A stretch of DNA of 64,000 nt from Zhihengliuella sp. ISTPL4 (lineage in GTDB: Bacteria; Actinomycetota; Actinomycetes; Actinomycetales; Microbacteriaceae), in assembly GCF_002848265.1 (NCBI RefSeq), contig NZ_CP025422.1, positions 558,001-622,000 on the forward strand, read 5' to 3'. Numbering within the stretch: the stretch's first letter is position 1; every line of letters begins with the position of its first letter. The notes below the pieces were generated by a model. It was not told the DNA's origin, did no database searches, and saw only the letters and a list, made by a program, of their open reading frames with translations. Below, one piece after another: positions 55,050 through 64,000 of this stretch. Both the position numbers and the translations under genes were made by a program.

Positions 55050-55165
55050 GGAATTCCCCTTCAGAGCGTGACGCGGGGCATGCTGAATATCCCCGCCGCG
55101 AACACGCTATAGTGCCCGGAGTCTATGACGCAACTTGAAGGATGCTGTGCGCCGGCTGAACGCGA

Positions 55166-55732
55166 TCAGCCCTCGAGGTCGTCGACGCCGGGGAGCCAGC
55201 TGGCCCCCGGGCGCCCCCAGCCCCGTTTGCGGGCGATCTTCTGCGTCGTCTTCCAGTCGGAGTCGGAGAGACGGTCGATGTAGAGCACGCCGTCGAGGTG
55301 ATCGAACTCGTGCTGCATGATGCGCGCGCGCCAGCCGTCCACCTCCAGCGAGATCGGCCCACCGTCCAGATCGGTCGCCGTGACCCGCACCCGGTCGGAC
55401 CGGCGCAGCGGGAACCGCTCGCCGGGGAAGGACAGGCAGCCCTCGGACTCCAGCTCGGGATCCGGTGACCCCGGCTCCGGAGGCGTCATCCACAGCTCGG
55501 GGTTGATGAGCACACCGCGCCAGGGCCGGTCGTCGTCGTCGACGTAGGAGTACGTGTAGATCCGGAGCGGCACGCCGACCTGAGGGGCGGCGAGGCCGAC
55601 GCCGGGCGCCGCGTCCATCGTCTCGAACATGTCGGCGACGAGGGTGCGGATCTCGTCGGTGATCGCCTCGACGGGGGAGGCAGGGGAGTGCAGGACGGGA
55701 TCGCCCATGATGCGAATCGGAAGGACAGCCAC
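55166..55732 (-). CDS. def: Peptide deformylase
   Basis: 188 residues from the GTG at 55732. The three family motifs are intact: GVGLAAPQVG (Gln51), ESEGCLSFPGE (metal Cys) and MQHEFDHLDG (HExxH-type metal site). It removes the formyl group from nascent proteins. The start is set by the TAGGGT box six bases upstream. A C-terminal extension (KTTQKIARKRGWGRPGASW) is typical of actinobacterial forms. Confidence 0.95.
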   Translation of the reverse strand: MAVLPIRIMGDPVLHSPASPVEAITDEIRTLVADMFETMDAAPGVGLAAPQVGVPLRIYTYSYVDDDDRPWRGVLINPELWMTPPEPGSPDPELESEGCLSFPGERFPLRRSDRVRVTATDLDGGPISLEVDGWRARIMQHEFDHLDGVLYIDRLSDSDWKTTQKIARKRGWGRPGASWLPGVDDLEG

Positions 55733-55738
55733 GTCACA

Positions 55739-55744
55739 ACCCTA
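55739..55744 (-). promoter_or_regulatory. Putative def -10 box (TAGGGT, minus strand)
   Basis: TAGGGT on the minus strand ends six bases before the def GTG. It faces an identical box on the plus strand 19 bases away. Confidence 0.55.
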
Positions 55745-55763
55745 GTCGGCGGCACTCTCCGGG

Positions 55764-55769
55764 TAGGGT
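55764..55769 (+). promoter_or_regulatory. Putative -10 box (TAGGGT) of the DMT transporter gene
   Basis: TAGGGT ends six bases before the GTG at 55776, the mirror image of the def promoter; the two core promoters must overlap. Confidence 0.55.
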
Positions 55770-55775
55770 CGTACT

Positions 55776-56834
55776 GTGAGCGCAGGGGTGTGGATGGGGA
55801 CGGTCGAGGACGTCGGTGACCAGCTGGTCGGAGCGTTCCAGAACCCGGGCCTGCTCCTGGGCATCCCGTTGGCCCTCGCCGGCGCGGTCTTCATGTCACT
55901 CGGGGCGCAGTACCAGCACCGCGGCGTGGAGAAGGTCGAGCGACTCAGCGGCTCCGACGGCGCCGCGGGGCTCAGCTTCGATCAACTCAAGCGGCTCTTC
56001 ACGCGGCCGTCGTGGGTGGTCGGGACGCTCATGCTCGGCCTCGCGATCGTCTGTCAGCTCGCGGCCCTCGTCAAAGCGCCGCTCATCGTGGTGCAGCCCC
56101 TCGGCGCGATCGCCCTGGTCATCACGACGCTCCTCAACGCTCGTATCTCCGGGCACGCCCCCACGAGGCAATCCCTCACCGCGATCATCGCCTGCGTCGG
56201 CGGCATCTTCCTCTTCGTGTTCTTCGCCGCGATCTACGCGACGGAGAAAGAGGTCACGGACCGGGAGCTGTTCGTCATCCTCGCGATCCTGCTCGTCGTG
56301 ATCATCGTGCTCGGGGCGTGCTGGCTGATCCTCCGGCATCGGATGCGGGCGCTGTTCTACATCATCGGCGCCGGCATCCTCTACGGCTTCGTCGCGACCC
56401 TCGCGAAGGTGATCATCAAGCGCATCGAGGCGGGGCAGTTCGAGTGGATCACGGCGGTCTGTCTGCTTGCGCTGCTCTCCGCCGGGGCTGTGGGCGCGTA
56501 CTTCGTGCAGACCGCCTACAGCTCCGGCCCGCCCGACCTCGTCATCGCCGGCCTCACCGTGGTCGACCCCATGGTGGCCGTGCTCATCGGCATGCTCGTC
56601 CTCGGCGAGGCCGCGGCCGCGCCCTGGTGGGTGTTCATCATCTTCGGGGTCGCCGGCGGCATCGCCGTCTGGGGCGTCGTCGGGCTCGCCCGTTTCCACC
56701 CGCAGGTCCTCAGCGAGAGCCAGGACCTCGGTATCACGCGGGGAAGCGACCCCGTGGCTCCGCCTGCCACGCCGTCAGCCGGCGCGCCGGAACAGCCGGA
56801 CGCGCGGGAGACGCGCGACCCGGACGCTCAGTAA
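55776..56834 (+). CDS. DMT family (EamA/NIPA-like) transporter
   Basis: 352 residues from GTG. About nine to ten hydrophobic helices in the DMT arrangement: GIPLALAGAVFMSLGAQYQHRGV, LVKAPLIVVQPLGAIALVITTLLNARI and the second-half repeat SSGPPDLVIAGLTVVDPMVAVLIGMLVLGE. A Pro/Ala-rich cytoplasmic tail ends the protein. The 'Q/PLGA...' helix resembles NIPA-type magnesium transporters, but the substrate is uncertain. It ends with a 7-base overlap on the convergent pgl gene. Confidence 0.8.
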   Translation: MSAGVWMGTVEDVGDQLVGAFQNPGLLLGIPLALAGAVFMSLGAQYQHRGVEKVERLSGSDGAAGLSFDQLKRLFTRPSWVVGTLMLGLAIVCQLAALVKAPLIVVQPLGAIALVITTLLNARISGHAPTRQSLTAIIACVGGIFLFVFFAAIYATEKEVTDRELFVILAILLVVIIVLGACWLILRHRMRALFYIIGAGILYGFVATLAKVIIKRIEAGQFEWITAVCLLALLSAGAVGAYFVQTAYSSGPPDLVIAGLTVVDPMVAVLIGMLVLGEAAAAPWWVFIIFGVAGGIAVWGVVGLARFHPQVLSESQDLGITRGSDPVAPPATPSAGAPEQPDARETRDPDAQ

Positions 56835-57607
56835 GCCTGGTCGATGAGGTCGGGCGAGACCTCGGACGCCGCCGCCTCGTCGACGAAGAAGACCGTCCGC
56901 TTGCGCCCCTTCGCCCCTGCTGCCGGAACACTCGTGTAGCTCGCACCGGCCAGAGCAAGCCCGAGCGCTGACGCCTTGTCGGCGCCGGTGAGGACCAGCC
57001 ACACCCGCTTCGACGCGTTGAGCACCGGGCGTGTGAGGGTCACCCGCTCGGGCGGCGGCTTGGGGGAGTCTCGAACCGGGAGCGCCGCGGCGTCGGTCAC
57101 GGTGACCTCGTCGCGATCCGGGAACAGCGACGCGATGTGCCCATCGGGACCCACGCCGAGAAAGCACACCGCGAACGATGGCCACGGGTGGTCGTCGGAG
57201 CCGAAGCGGGCGAGCTCGGCAGCGTACGCCGCGGCGGCCTCGTCGAGGTCGAGTCCGCTGTCCGACGCGGCGACCTCGTGCACGTTCTCGGCGGGGAGGT
57301 CGATGTGGTCGAGCAGCGCCTCCCGGGACTGGAGGGCATTGCGGTCCGCGTCGTCTCGCGGCACGTACCGCTCGTCACCCCACCAGAAGTGGACGAGCGA
57401 CCAGTCGATCTCCGCGGACCGGGGATTCTCCCGCACCGCGCGCAGGACCGCACCGCCCATCGAGCCGCCCGTCAGGGCGATGTGGGCGAGGCGGCCGTTG
57501 CGCGTGCGCGCGCGGACGCGGGTGAGGAAGCGATCGGCGACCCGGAGGGCGAGGGTGGTCGGGGTGGATTCGACCACGACCCGCTTCTCTGCGGACGATC
57601 CCGGCAT
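56828..57607 (-). CDS. pgl: 6-phosphogluconolactonase
   Basis: 259 residues from the ATG at 57607 (AGGAG upstream; a GTG three codons earlier overlaps the opcA stop). DevB-type motifs: IALTGGSMGGAVLRAV, HFWWGDERYVPRDDADRN and LGVGPDGHIASLFPD. It hydrolyses 6-phosphogluconolactone in the oxidative pentose phosphate pathway. Last gene of the tkt-tal-pgi-zwf-opcA-pgl operon. Confidence 0.95.
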   Translation of the reverse strand: MPGSSAEKRVVVESTPTTLALRVADRFLTRVRARTRNGRLAHIALTGGSMGGAVLRAVRENPRSAEIDWSLVHFWWGDERYVPRDDADRNALQSREALLDHIDLPAENVHEVAASDSGLDLDEAAAAYAAELARFGSDDHPWPSFAVCFLGVGPDGHIASLFPDRDEVTVTDAAALPVRDSPKPPPERVTLTRPVLNASKRVWLVLTGADKASALGLALAGASYTSVPAAGAKGRKRTVFFVDEAAASEVSPDLIDQAY

Positions 57608-57612
57608 CGACG

Positions 57613-58548
57613 TCACTCTCCTGTCTCGGGCGGACCGAGCTTCTCCCAGCCCTCCGTGATCACTCGACCGTACAGGACGTCGGGGTCCAGCCGGCGCAGC
57701 TCCTCCGCGAGGCACTCGCGCAGCGTCCGCCGCGGCAGGTGGAGATCGTGATCGGGCTGATTCGGCTGCGTGAGCACGGCCACGCCGGGGGACGGCCGCT
57801 CGAGCAGGATGTCGCCGGACTCGCGGGTGAGGCGCACCGATTTGATGCCCTCCTGCCAGTGCTCCGGGTCTTCGTACGACCACTGGACCGGCACGTCGAG
57901 CGCCATCTGCAGCCACGCGGCGAGCAGAGCGGTGGACGGCGAGGCGCTCGCACCGCGGACCTCCACGGCGGTGATGGTCTCGTAGGGCGGCTGGTCCAGC
58001 ACGGCAGCGAGCTGCTCGCGCCAGTGCGTGAGGCGTGTCCAGGCGAGGTCGGTATCGCCCGGGGCGTGCGTGCGACCCAGGAGAGCGAGCCGATCCCGCA
58101 CGTCAGGTGACGTGGCGGCGTCGGTGATACGGCGCTGGGCGATGCGGCCGAGGGGAGATGTCGCCGGAGACGTCGGGGCCTCGTCGGGCCACCACGCCAC
58201 CACCGGGGCGTCGGGAAGGAGGAGGCCGGTGAGCAGGCTCTCCTCATTGCTCGCGGCGTCGCCATGCGCGTGCAGCACGACGACCTCGCTCGCGCCGGCG
58301 TCGCCCCCCACGCGGATCTGCGCGTCGAGACGAGACTCACCGTCGCCGGTGGTCAGCACGATCACGCGCATCGGGTGCTCGCGCGAGGCGTCGTTCGCGG
58401 CGTCGATCGCGGCTTCAGCGACCCCCTTGCGAGCGGAGATGACAAGGGTCAGGACGCGGCCGAGGGCGACGGCGCCGCCCTCCTCCCGCACCTTGACGAG
58501 CTGCTTGGCGACCTGGCTGACGGTCGTGTCGGGAAGGTCGATGATCAC
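57613..58548 (-). CDS. opcA: Glucose-6-phosphate dehydrogenase assembly protein OpcA
   Basis: 311 residues from the GTG in a GTGA overlap with zwf. Family signature regions: VIIDLPDTTVSQVAKQLVKVREEGGAVALGRVLTL, VVAWWPDEAP, a LTHWREQLAAVLDQPPYETI core and VPVQWSYED. OpcA is an actinobacterial/cyanobacterial protein needed for active G6PD. Translational coupling to zwf fits subunit assembly. Confidence 0.94.
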   Translation of the reverse strand: MIIDLPDTTVSQVAKQLVKVREEGGAVALGRVLTLVISARKGVAEAAIDAANDASREHPMRVIVLTTGDGESRLDAQIRVGGDAGASEVVVLHAHGDAASNEESLLTGLLLPDAPVVAWWPDEAPTSPATSPLGRIAQRRITDAATSPDVRDRLALLGRTHAPGDTDLAWTRLTHWREQLAAVLDQPPYETITAVEVRGASASPSTALLAAWLQMALDVPVQWSYEDPEHWQEGIKSVRLTRESGDILLERPSPGVAVLTQPNQPDHDLHLPRRTLRECLAEELRRLDPDVLYGRVITEGWEKLGPPETGE

Positions 58549-60095
58549 GGGCGTCTCCAGACTCGTCCGTCGCGGGCCAGCAGGTCGTCGGCCGAGGCCG
58601 GTCCCCACGAGCCGGGCGCGTACTGCTCCACCGGACCGCCCTGGGCGGCCCAGTACTTCTCCACGGGGTCGAGGATCTTCCAGGAGAGCTCGACCTCCTC
58701 GTGCCGCGGGAACAGCGGCGGGTCGCCCAGGAGGACGTCGAGGATCAGACGCTCGTACGCCTCGGGGCTCGCCTCCGTGAAGGCGTGGCCGTAGCCGAAG
58801 TCCATCGTCACGTCGCGGACGTTCGTGCCGTTGCCCGGCACCTTGGAGCCGAAGCGGATCGTCACGCCCTCGTCGGGCTGGACACGGATCACGAGCGCGT
58901 TCTGACCGAGCTCCGAGGCATTGCCGCGCCCGAACAGGTGCTGCGGGGCCCGGTTGAACACCACGGCGATCTCCGTGACGCGGCGGCCGAGGCGTTTGCC
59001 TGTCCGCAGATAGAACGGCACGCCGGCCCAGCGCCGCGTGTCGATCTCCAGCTTGATGGCCGCGTAGGTCTCGGTCGTCGACTCGGGGTTCATCCCCTCC
59101 TCGTCGAGGAAGCCGGTGACCTTCTCGCCGCCCTGCCAACCGCCGGCGTACTGCCCGCGGGCCGTGGCGAGGGAGAGATCTTCCGGTACGTGCACGGCCG
59201 CCAGGACCTTCTCCTTCTCCGCCCGCAGGTGCTCGGCGGAGAGGCTGATGGGCTCCTCCATCGCCGTGAGCGCGAGGAGCTGGAGCAGGTGGTTCTGGAT
59301 GACGTCGCGAGCGGCGCCGATCCCGTCGTAGTAACCGGCACGACCGCCGACGCCGATGTCCTCGGCCATCGTGATCTGCACGTGGTCGACGTAGTTGCGG
59401 TTCCAGATCGGCTCGTACAGCTCGTTGGCGAAGCGGAGCGCGAGAATGTTCTGCACCGTCTCCTTGCCGAGGTAGTGGTCGATGCGGAAGATCGAGTCAG
59501 CGGGGAACGCGACCTCGAGGGCGGCGTTGAGAGCGCGGGCCGACTCCAGATCGTGCCCGAACGGCTTCTCGATGACGACGCGCCGCCAGCGCTCGTCGTC
59601 GTCCGCGTCCTCGCCCACGAGGCCCGAGTCCTTGAGCTGCTTCGCGACGAGCGGGAAGTCCTTCGGCGGGATCGAGAGGTAGTAGGCGTGGTTGCCCATG
59701 GTCCCGCGTTCCACGTCGAGCTTCTCGACGGTCTCCCGCAGCTTGCGGAAGGAGTCGGGGTTGTCGAACTCGCCGGAGACGAACCGGATGCCCTGAAGCA
59801 GCTGCGTCCAGGTCTCCTCGCGGAACGGCGTGCGGGCATGCTGCTTCACCGCGTCGTAGACGACCTGGGCGAAGTCCTGGTCCTCCCAGTCGCGGCGGGC
59901 GAACCCGACGAGCGCGAAGCCCGGGGGCAGGAGCCCTCGGTTCGCGAGGTCGTAGACCGCCGGCATGAGCTTCTTGCGGGACAGGTCGCCGGTCACGCCG
60001 AAGATCACGAGGGCACTGGGACCCGCGATTCGGTTGAGACGACGGTCGTCGGGGTCGCGCAGCGGGTTGTGCCCGCGCGAGATGGGTACAGACAT
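58545..60095 (-). CDS. zwf: Glucose-6-phosphate 1-dehydrogenase
   Basis: 516 residues from the ATG at 60095. It has the NADP loop ALVIFGVTGDLSRKKLMPAVYDLAN, the active-site RIDHYLGKETVQNILALRFAN (His-Tyr-Leu-Gly-Lys) and RVVIEKPFGHD. It catalyses the first oxidative step of the pentose phosphate pathway. It lies 20 nt after pgi. Confidence 0.97.
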   Translation of the reverse strand: MSVPISRGHNPLRDPDDRRLNRIAGPSALVIFGVTGDLSRKKLMPAVYDLANRGLLPPGFALVGFARRDWEDQDFAQVVYDAVKQHARTPFREETWTQLLQGIRFVSGEFDNPDSFRKLRETVEKLDVERGTMGNHAYYLSIPPKDFPLVAKQLKDSGLVGEDADDDERWRRVVIEKPFGHDLESARALNAALEVAFPADSIFRIDHYLGKETVQNILALRFANELYEPIWNRNYVDHVQITMAEDIGVGGRAGYYDGIGAARDVIQNHLLQLLALTAMEEPISLSAEHLRAEKEKVLAAVHVPEDLSLATARGQYAGGWQGGEKVTGFLDEEGMNPESTTETYAAIKLEIDTRRWAGVPFYLRTGKRLGRRVTEIAVVFNRAPQHLFGRGNASELGQNALVIRVQPDEGVTIRFGSKVPGNGTNVRDVTMDFGYGHAFTEASPEAYERLILDVLLGDPPLFPRHEEVELSWKILDPVEKYWAAQGGPVEQYAPGSWGPASADDLLARDGRVWRRP

Positions 60096-60115
60096 CGGTG
60101 GGGGCTCTCCTGCGA

Positions 60116-61723
60116 TTACTTCTGTGCGGCTTCGAAGAGGGCGAGCACGTCGTCCGAGGACTCGGTGATCGTCAGAGAGACGACCGGCCGTCCGTGCTCC
60201 GCGAGCACACCCGCGTCGCCGGCCGCCTGCGCCTGGATGAGCTGCCCGAAGGTGAACGGGCGGTCCGGGATCTCGAGATCCACATCCGTGCGCTCCAGGA
60301 TCTGCAGGAACACGCCCTGGGCGGGTCCACCCTTGTGGTACTGGCCGGTGGAGTGCAGGAAGCGCGGACCCCAACCGAAGGTCGTCGGACGTCCGGAGTC
60401 GGCGGCGACGAGCTCGCGCAGACCCTGGAGCTGCGGCACCTCGAGGCGGTTGACGTAGGCCTGGATGGATACGTAGCCGTCGGCGGGGAGTTGGGCCCAG
60501 AGCGCGTCCAGCACGCCCTCGACCGTGCCGGACACGGCGAGGGCGGGGTCGGAGACCCGGACCTCGACGCCGTTCTCGACGAAGGCGGGCGCCGTCGGCT
60601 CCGGGCGGGCGTCGAGAAGACCCCGTGCGGCGACCTTGGCCGACTCGACGTCGGGCTGGTCGAACGGGTTGATGCCGAGGAGGTGCCCGGCGATCGCCGT
60701 CGCGTACTCCCAGACGATGAACTGCGCGCCGAGCGTGCCGCTGACGAGGATCTCACCCTCGTGCCGTTCGTGCAGGTGGAACTCGTCGGCGTCGTCGACG
60801 AGGCGCACGATCTGGAGATCGGCGGGGACGGGGTCGAGCTCCGGCGAGACCGGGAGCAGGACGACCGGGAGGATGCCGGTGCCCTCCTTGCCCGTGGACT
60901 CGGCGATGAGCTGCTCGATCCAGTCCGGCAGCCCCTTGATGTGCGTGCCGTCGGTGATCAGGCCGAGCTTGTCTCGACGGGGGCTGGTGGCGGCGATCGC
61001 TGCGCCGAGGCGGAGCGCCGGGTTGTCGGCGGAGTCCACCGCGACCTCGAGCAGCGAGGCCTCGGCCTCGTCCAGCAGTTCGGAGATGTCGACGCCGGCG
61101 AGGCCCGAGGGGACCAGTCCGAAGGCGGTGAGCGCCGAATAGCGGCCTCCCACGTTCGGGTCGGCGTTGAAGACCCGGTAGCCGGCTTCGCGCGCCGAGG
61201 CGTCGAGCGGGGAACCCGGGTCCGTGACGACGACGATCCGCTCGGTGGGGTCGATCCCGAGGTCGCGGAAGGCGGCCTCGAACGTCCGGCGCTGCGAGTC
61301 CGTCTCGACCGTGGAGCCCGACTTCGAGGACACGACGAGGACGGTGTCGGCGAGGCCGGCATCGAGGGCGGCGAGCACCTGTCCCGGCGCAGTGGAGTCG
61401 AGGATGGTGAGCGAGACCCCGGAAGTCTGCGCGATGACCTCGGGGGCGAGCGAGGACCCGCCCATGCCGGCGAGCACGACGCGCGTGACACCCTTCGCCG
61501 CGAGTTCGTCGCGCAGCGCGACGATCTCGGCGACGAGCGGGCGGGAGATCGACACGGCCTCGACCCAGCCCAGGCGGACAGCGGCCTCGGCCTCGGCTGC
61601 CGGACCCCAGAGCGTCGCGTCGCCGCCGGTGATGCGGGAAGCGACGAGGTCGTGCACCAGCGCGGGAACCGTCTCGTCGATCGCGGCGCGGGCCGCGCCG
61701 GTCGCGTGGATGGCGAACGTCAT
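60116..61723 (-). CDS. pgi: Glucose-6-phosphate isomerase
   Basis: 535 residues from the ATG in an ATGA overlap with tal. It belongs to the SIS-domain PGI family: [18 protein letters not shown] and [14 protein letters not shown] bind the sugar phosphate, and [21 protein letters not shown] and [14 protein letters not shown] are the later signatures. It interconverts glucose-6-P and fructose-6-P, so it can recycle carbon from the tkt and tal reactions back to zwf. Confidence 0.95.
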   Translation of the reverse strand: MTFAIHATGAARAAIDETVPALVHDLVASRITGGDATLWGPAAEAEAAVRLGWVEAVSISRPLVAEIVALRDELAAKGVTRVVLAGMGGSSLAPEVIAQTSGVSLTILDSTAPGQVLAALDAGLADTVLVVSSKSGSTVETDSQRRTFEAAFRDLGIDPTERIVVVTDPGSPLDASAREAGYRVFNADPNVGGRYSALTAFGLVPSGLAGVDISELLDEAEASLLEVAVDSADNPALRLGAAIAATSPRRDKLGLITDGTHIKGLPDWIEQLIAESTGKEGTGILPVVLLPVSPELDPVPADLQIVRLVDDADEFHLHERHEGEILVSGTLGAQFIVWEYATAIAGHLLGINPFDQPDVESAKVAARGLLDARPEPTAPAFVENGVEVRVSDPALAVSGTVEGVLDALWAQLPADGYVSIQAYVNRLEVPQLQGLRELVAADSGRPTTFGWGPRFLHSTGQYHKGGPAQGVFLQILERTDVDLEIPDRPFTFGQLIQAQAAGDAGVLAEHGRPVVSLTITESSDDVLALFEAAQK

Positions 61724-62832
61724 CGCTGGGCCTCCAGAGCCTCGGTCACCTGAGCGAGCAGATCGTGCCAGGAGTCGATGAACTTCGCGACTCCCTCCTC
61801 CTCGAGCACCTCGGTGACAGCGTCGAAGTCGACGCCCACCTCGGCGAGGCCGGCGAAGACCTCGCGGGCCTCCTCGTAGCCGCCGGTGATGGTGTCTCCC
61901 GTGACGACGGCGTGGTCGAACGTCGCCTCCAGGGTCTTCTCGGGCATCGTGTTGACGACGCCGTCCGCGACGAGCTCGGTGACGTAGAGGGTGTCCGGCA
62001 GGGCCGGGTCCTTCACGCCGGTGGACGCCCACAGCGGACGCTGGAGGTTCGCGCCGAGCTTGAGGAGGTCCTGCGCGCGCTTCTCGGCGAACTTCTGCTC
62101 GAAGAGCTCGTACGCCAGGCGCGCGTTGGCGAGACCGGCCTTGCTCTTGAGGGCCTCAGCCTCGGGGGTGCCGATCGCCGACAGTCGCTTGTCCGTCTCG
62201 GTGTCGACCCGGGAGACGAAGAACGAGGCGACCGAGTGGATGCTCGACAGGTCGAAATCGCCGCTGTGCGCGCGCTCCAGGCCGGTCAGGTAGGCGTCGA
62301 TGACCTCGGCGTAGCGCTCCAGGCTGAAGATGAGGGTCACGTTGACGCTGATGCCGTTCGCGATCGCCTCGGTGATCGCAGGGAGGCCCGCCTTCGTGGC
62401 CGGGATCTTGACCAGGAGGTTGGGGCGGTCGATGGTCTTCCACAGCTCCTTGGCCTGCGCCACGGTGCCGTCGGTGTCGTGCGCGAGGTCGGGGGAGACC
62501 TCGATCGAGACGCGGCCGTCGACGTGTCCGGACTCCTCCCACACCGGGCGGAAGACATCGAGCGCGGCCCGGACGTCCTGGGTCGTCGCGGCGAACACGG
62601 CGTCCTCGGCGGAGGACCCGGACGCGGCGAGCTCGGAGACCTGCGCGTCGTAGGACGTGTCGTTCTTGTCGGTGATCGCGTTCGCGAAGATGGTCGGGTT
62701 CGTGGTGACGCCCACGACGTTGCGCGACGCGATCAGCTCGGCGAGGTTGCCGGAGGAGATGCGGGTGCGCGAGAGGTCGTCGAGCCAGATGCTGACGCCG
62801 GCGGCGGCGAGCTGGGCGGTGGGGGTGCTCAT
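61720..62832 (-). CDS. tal: Transaldolase
   Basis: 370 residues from the ATG in the overlap with tkt. [12 protein letters not shown] and [13 protein letters not shown] start the barrel; [15 protein letters not shown] carries the Schiff-base lysine, and [11 protein letters not shown] and [11 protein letters not shown] follow. This is the long actinobacterial transaldolase class. It transfers dihydroxyacetone units in the non-oxidative branch. Confidence 0.96.
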   Translation of the reverse strand: MSTPTAQLAAAGVSIWLDDLSRTRISSGNLAELIASRNVVGVTTNPTIFANAITDKNDTSYDAQVSELAASGSSAEDAVFAATTQDVRAALDVFRPVWEESGHVDGRVSIEVSPDLAHDTDGTVAQAKELWKTIDRPNLLVKIPATKAGLPAITEAIANGISVNVTLIFSLERYAEVIDAYLTGLERAHSGDFDLSSIHSVASFFVSRVDTETDKRLSAIGTPEAEALKSKAGLANARLAYELFEQKFAEKRAQDLLKLGANLQRPLWASTGVKDPALPDTLYVTELVADGVVNTMPEKTLEATFDHAVVTGDTITGGYEEAREVFAGLAEVGVDFDAVTEVLEEEGVAKFIDSWHDLLAQVTEALEAQR

Positions 62833-64000
62833 GCGTTCTCCTTGATGGTCTCGCGGGCGGCCGCGACGACGGCCTCGGTGGTGATGCCGAACTTCTCGAA
62901 GAGGGTCTTGTAGTCGGCGGAGGCGCCGAAATGGTCGATGCCGACCGAGCGGCCGCGGTCGCCGACGATGCCGCGCCACGTGAGCACGGAACCGGCCTCG
63001 ACCGAGACGCGGGCGGTGACGGACGACGGCAGGACGCTCTCGCGGTACGCCTCATCCTGCTCGGCGAACCACTCCAGCGACGGAGCGGAGACGACGCGGA
63101 CGTTCACGCCCTCGCCCGCGAGGAGCTCGCGGGCGTTCACCGCGAGCTGCACCTCGGAGCCGGTCGCGATGATGATGACGTCCGGCGAGCCCCCGGGGGC
63201 CTCGGCGAGCACGTAGGCGCCCTTGGCGGCCTGGGCGGCGGAGGCGAACGTGTCGCCCGCGGCGTCGCCCTCGCCGCGCGGGAACACCGGGATGTTCTGG
63301 CGGGTCAGCGTGATGCCCGCCGGACCCTCGTGGCGCCGGAGGATCTCGAGCCACACGGCGGCGGTCTCGTTCGCATCGGCCGGGCGGACGACGGCCAGGT
63401 TCGGGATCGCGCGCAGCGTCGCGAGCTGCTCGATCGGCTGGTGCGTCGGACCGTCCTCGCCGAGAGCGACGGAGTCGTGCGTCCAGACGAAGACGCTCGG
63501 CACGTTCATCAGCGCGGCCAGGCGCACGGCCGGACGCATGTAGTCGCTGAAGATGAGGAACGTGCCGCCGAAGGCGCGGGTGGGCCCGTGCAGGACGATG
63601 CCGTTCACGATCGCGCCCATCGCGTGCTCGCGGATGCCGAAGTGCAGCACGCGGCCGTACGGCGTGCCCGACCACTCGTGCGTCGACCACTCGGCGGGGA
63701 TGAAGGACGGCGCGTCCTTGATCGTCGTGAGGTTCGACTCGGCGAGGTCGGCGGAGCCGCCCCAGAGCTCGGGCAGCTGCGCGGCCAGCGCGTTGATGAC
63801 CTGACCGGACGCGGCGCGGGTGGAGACGTCCTTGCCGGCCTCGAAGACCGGGAGGGCGTCAGCGATGTCGTCGGGGAGCTCGTGGGCCTCGACGCGGTCC
63901 AGCAGAGCCTTGCGCTCCGGGTTGGCGGCCGCCCAGGCGTCGAAAGACTCCTGCCAGGCGGCGCGGGCCTCGGCGGCACGCTCCGCGAGGCCGCGGGTGC
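62829..64000 (-). CDS. tkt: Transketolase, C-terminal part (5' end outside the window)
   Basis: About 390 codons are visible; the frame is open at the window end, so the N-terminal thiamine-binding domain is missing only because of the cut. The visible part has the substrate-recognition segment [14 protein letters not shown], the pyrimidine-domain [14 protein letters not shown] with its catalytic-type glutamate, [21 protein letters not shown] and the C-terminal [10 protein letters not shown]. It moves ketol units between sugar phosphates. First known gene of the pentose phosphate operon, overlapping tal by ATGA. Confidence 0.96.
   Translation of the reverse strand, partial: TRGLAERAAEARAAWQESFDAWAAANPERKALLDRVEAHELPDDIADALPVFEAGKDVSTRAASGQVINALAAQLPELWGGSADLAESNLTTIKDAPSFIPAEWSTHEWSGTPYGRVLHFGIREHAMGAIVNGIVLHGPTRAFGGTFLIFSDYMRPAVRLAALMNVPSVFVWTHDSVALGEDGPTHQPIEQLATLRAIPNLAVVRPADANETAAVWLEILRRHEGPAGITLTRQNIPVFPRGEGDAAGDTFASAAQAAKGAYVLAEAPGGSPDVIIIATGSEVQLAVNARELLAGEGVNVRVVSAPSLEWFAEQDEAYRESVLPSSVTARVSVEAGSVLTWRGIVGDRGRSVGIDHFGASADYKTLFEKFGITTEAVVAAARETIKENA

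Overview
The window comes from a high-GC Gram-positive actinobacterium, most likely Microbacteriaceae and Microbacterium-like. The support is the very GC-rich code, many GTG/TTG starts and ATGA/GTGA overlaps, the gene orders comEC-holA-rpsT / lepA / hemW-hrcA-dnaJ-rsmE-HIT-phoH-ybeY-corC-era / leuA-recO-uppS / dusB-dgt-dnaG and tkt-tal-pgi-zwf-opcA-pgl, and the presence of OpcA. The species cannot be fixed by reading alone.

Positions 1-8.9 kb are accessory DNA that looks less GC-rich by eye. They hold a PD-(D/E)XK-like protein (partial or complete), a GIY-YIG (MUG113-type) protein coupled to a small membrane protein, a solitary OLD-type ATPase/TOPRIM nuclease, a translationally coupled three-gene unit (small unknown protein, metallophosphoesterase, Xre/MbcA/ParS-like antitoxin-like protein), an XRE regulator and a DUF4365-TPR protein. 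The stretch ends at a 5'-truncated comEC that keeps only its metallo-hydrolase tail, directly before holA. I read it as the right part of a defence-type island inserted in comEC. No integrase, RES toxin, reverse transcriptase or UvrD helicase is visible.

From 8.9 kb onward the chromosome is mostly housekeeping. 9.7-11.1 kb: holA and rpsT. 11.3-14.7 kb: a GH1 beta-glucosidase, an MFS sugar-type transporter and an alpha/beta hydrolase. 14.7-20.5 kb: an oligopeptide ABC importer operon (oppB-oppC-oppDF-oppA order). 20.7-22.5 kb: lepA. 22.5-23.4 kb: two oppositely oriented arrays of a CTTCGACAGGCTCA-type repeat flanking a small GIY-YIG gene, then a 22-G homopolymer. 23.5-32.5 kb: DUF1990, hemW, hrcA with a CIRCE operator, dnaJ, rsmE, HIT, phoH, ybeY, a CorC-like protein and era. 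32.5-36.1 kb: an ECF sigma factor coupled to a membrane protein and a secreted I36-like protein, then an MDR oxidoreductase and a lipoprotein. 36.2-38.1 kb: leuA with a leucine-rich leader peptide and hairpin. 38-44.8 kb: VOC/TetR pair between two related palindromic repeats, TRIC-like channel, recO, uppS, a P-loop kinase-like protein, a DsbA-family oxidoreductase, a Tat-exported phosphoesterase and glutathione peroxidase. 44.9-50.1 kb: dusB-dgt-dnaG and an ABC ATPase. 50.2 kb: tRNA-Asn(GTT). 50.3-54.5 kb: APC permease and Zn-dependent alcohol dehydrogenase divergent from a PucR regulator. 54.5-56.8 kb: septum-formation-like lipoprotein, def and a DMT transporter. 56.8-64.0 kb: the pentose phosphate operon tkt-tal-pgi-zwf-opcA-pgl, with tkt running off the end.

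A recurrent regulatory signature is a TANNNT box six or seven bases before a start codon at ten genes, the arrangement expected for leaderless transcripts in actinobacteria.
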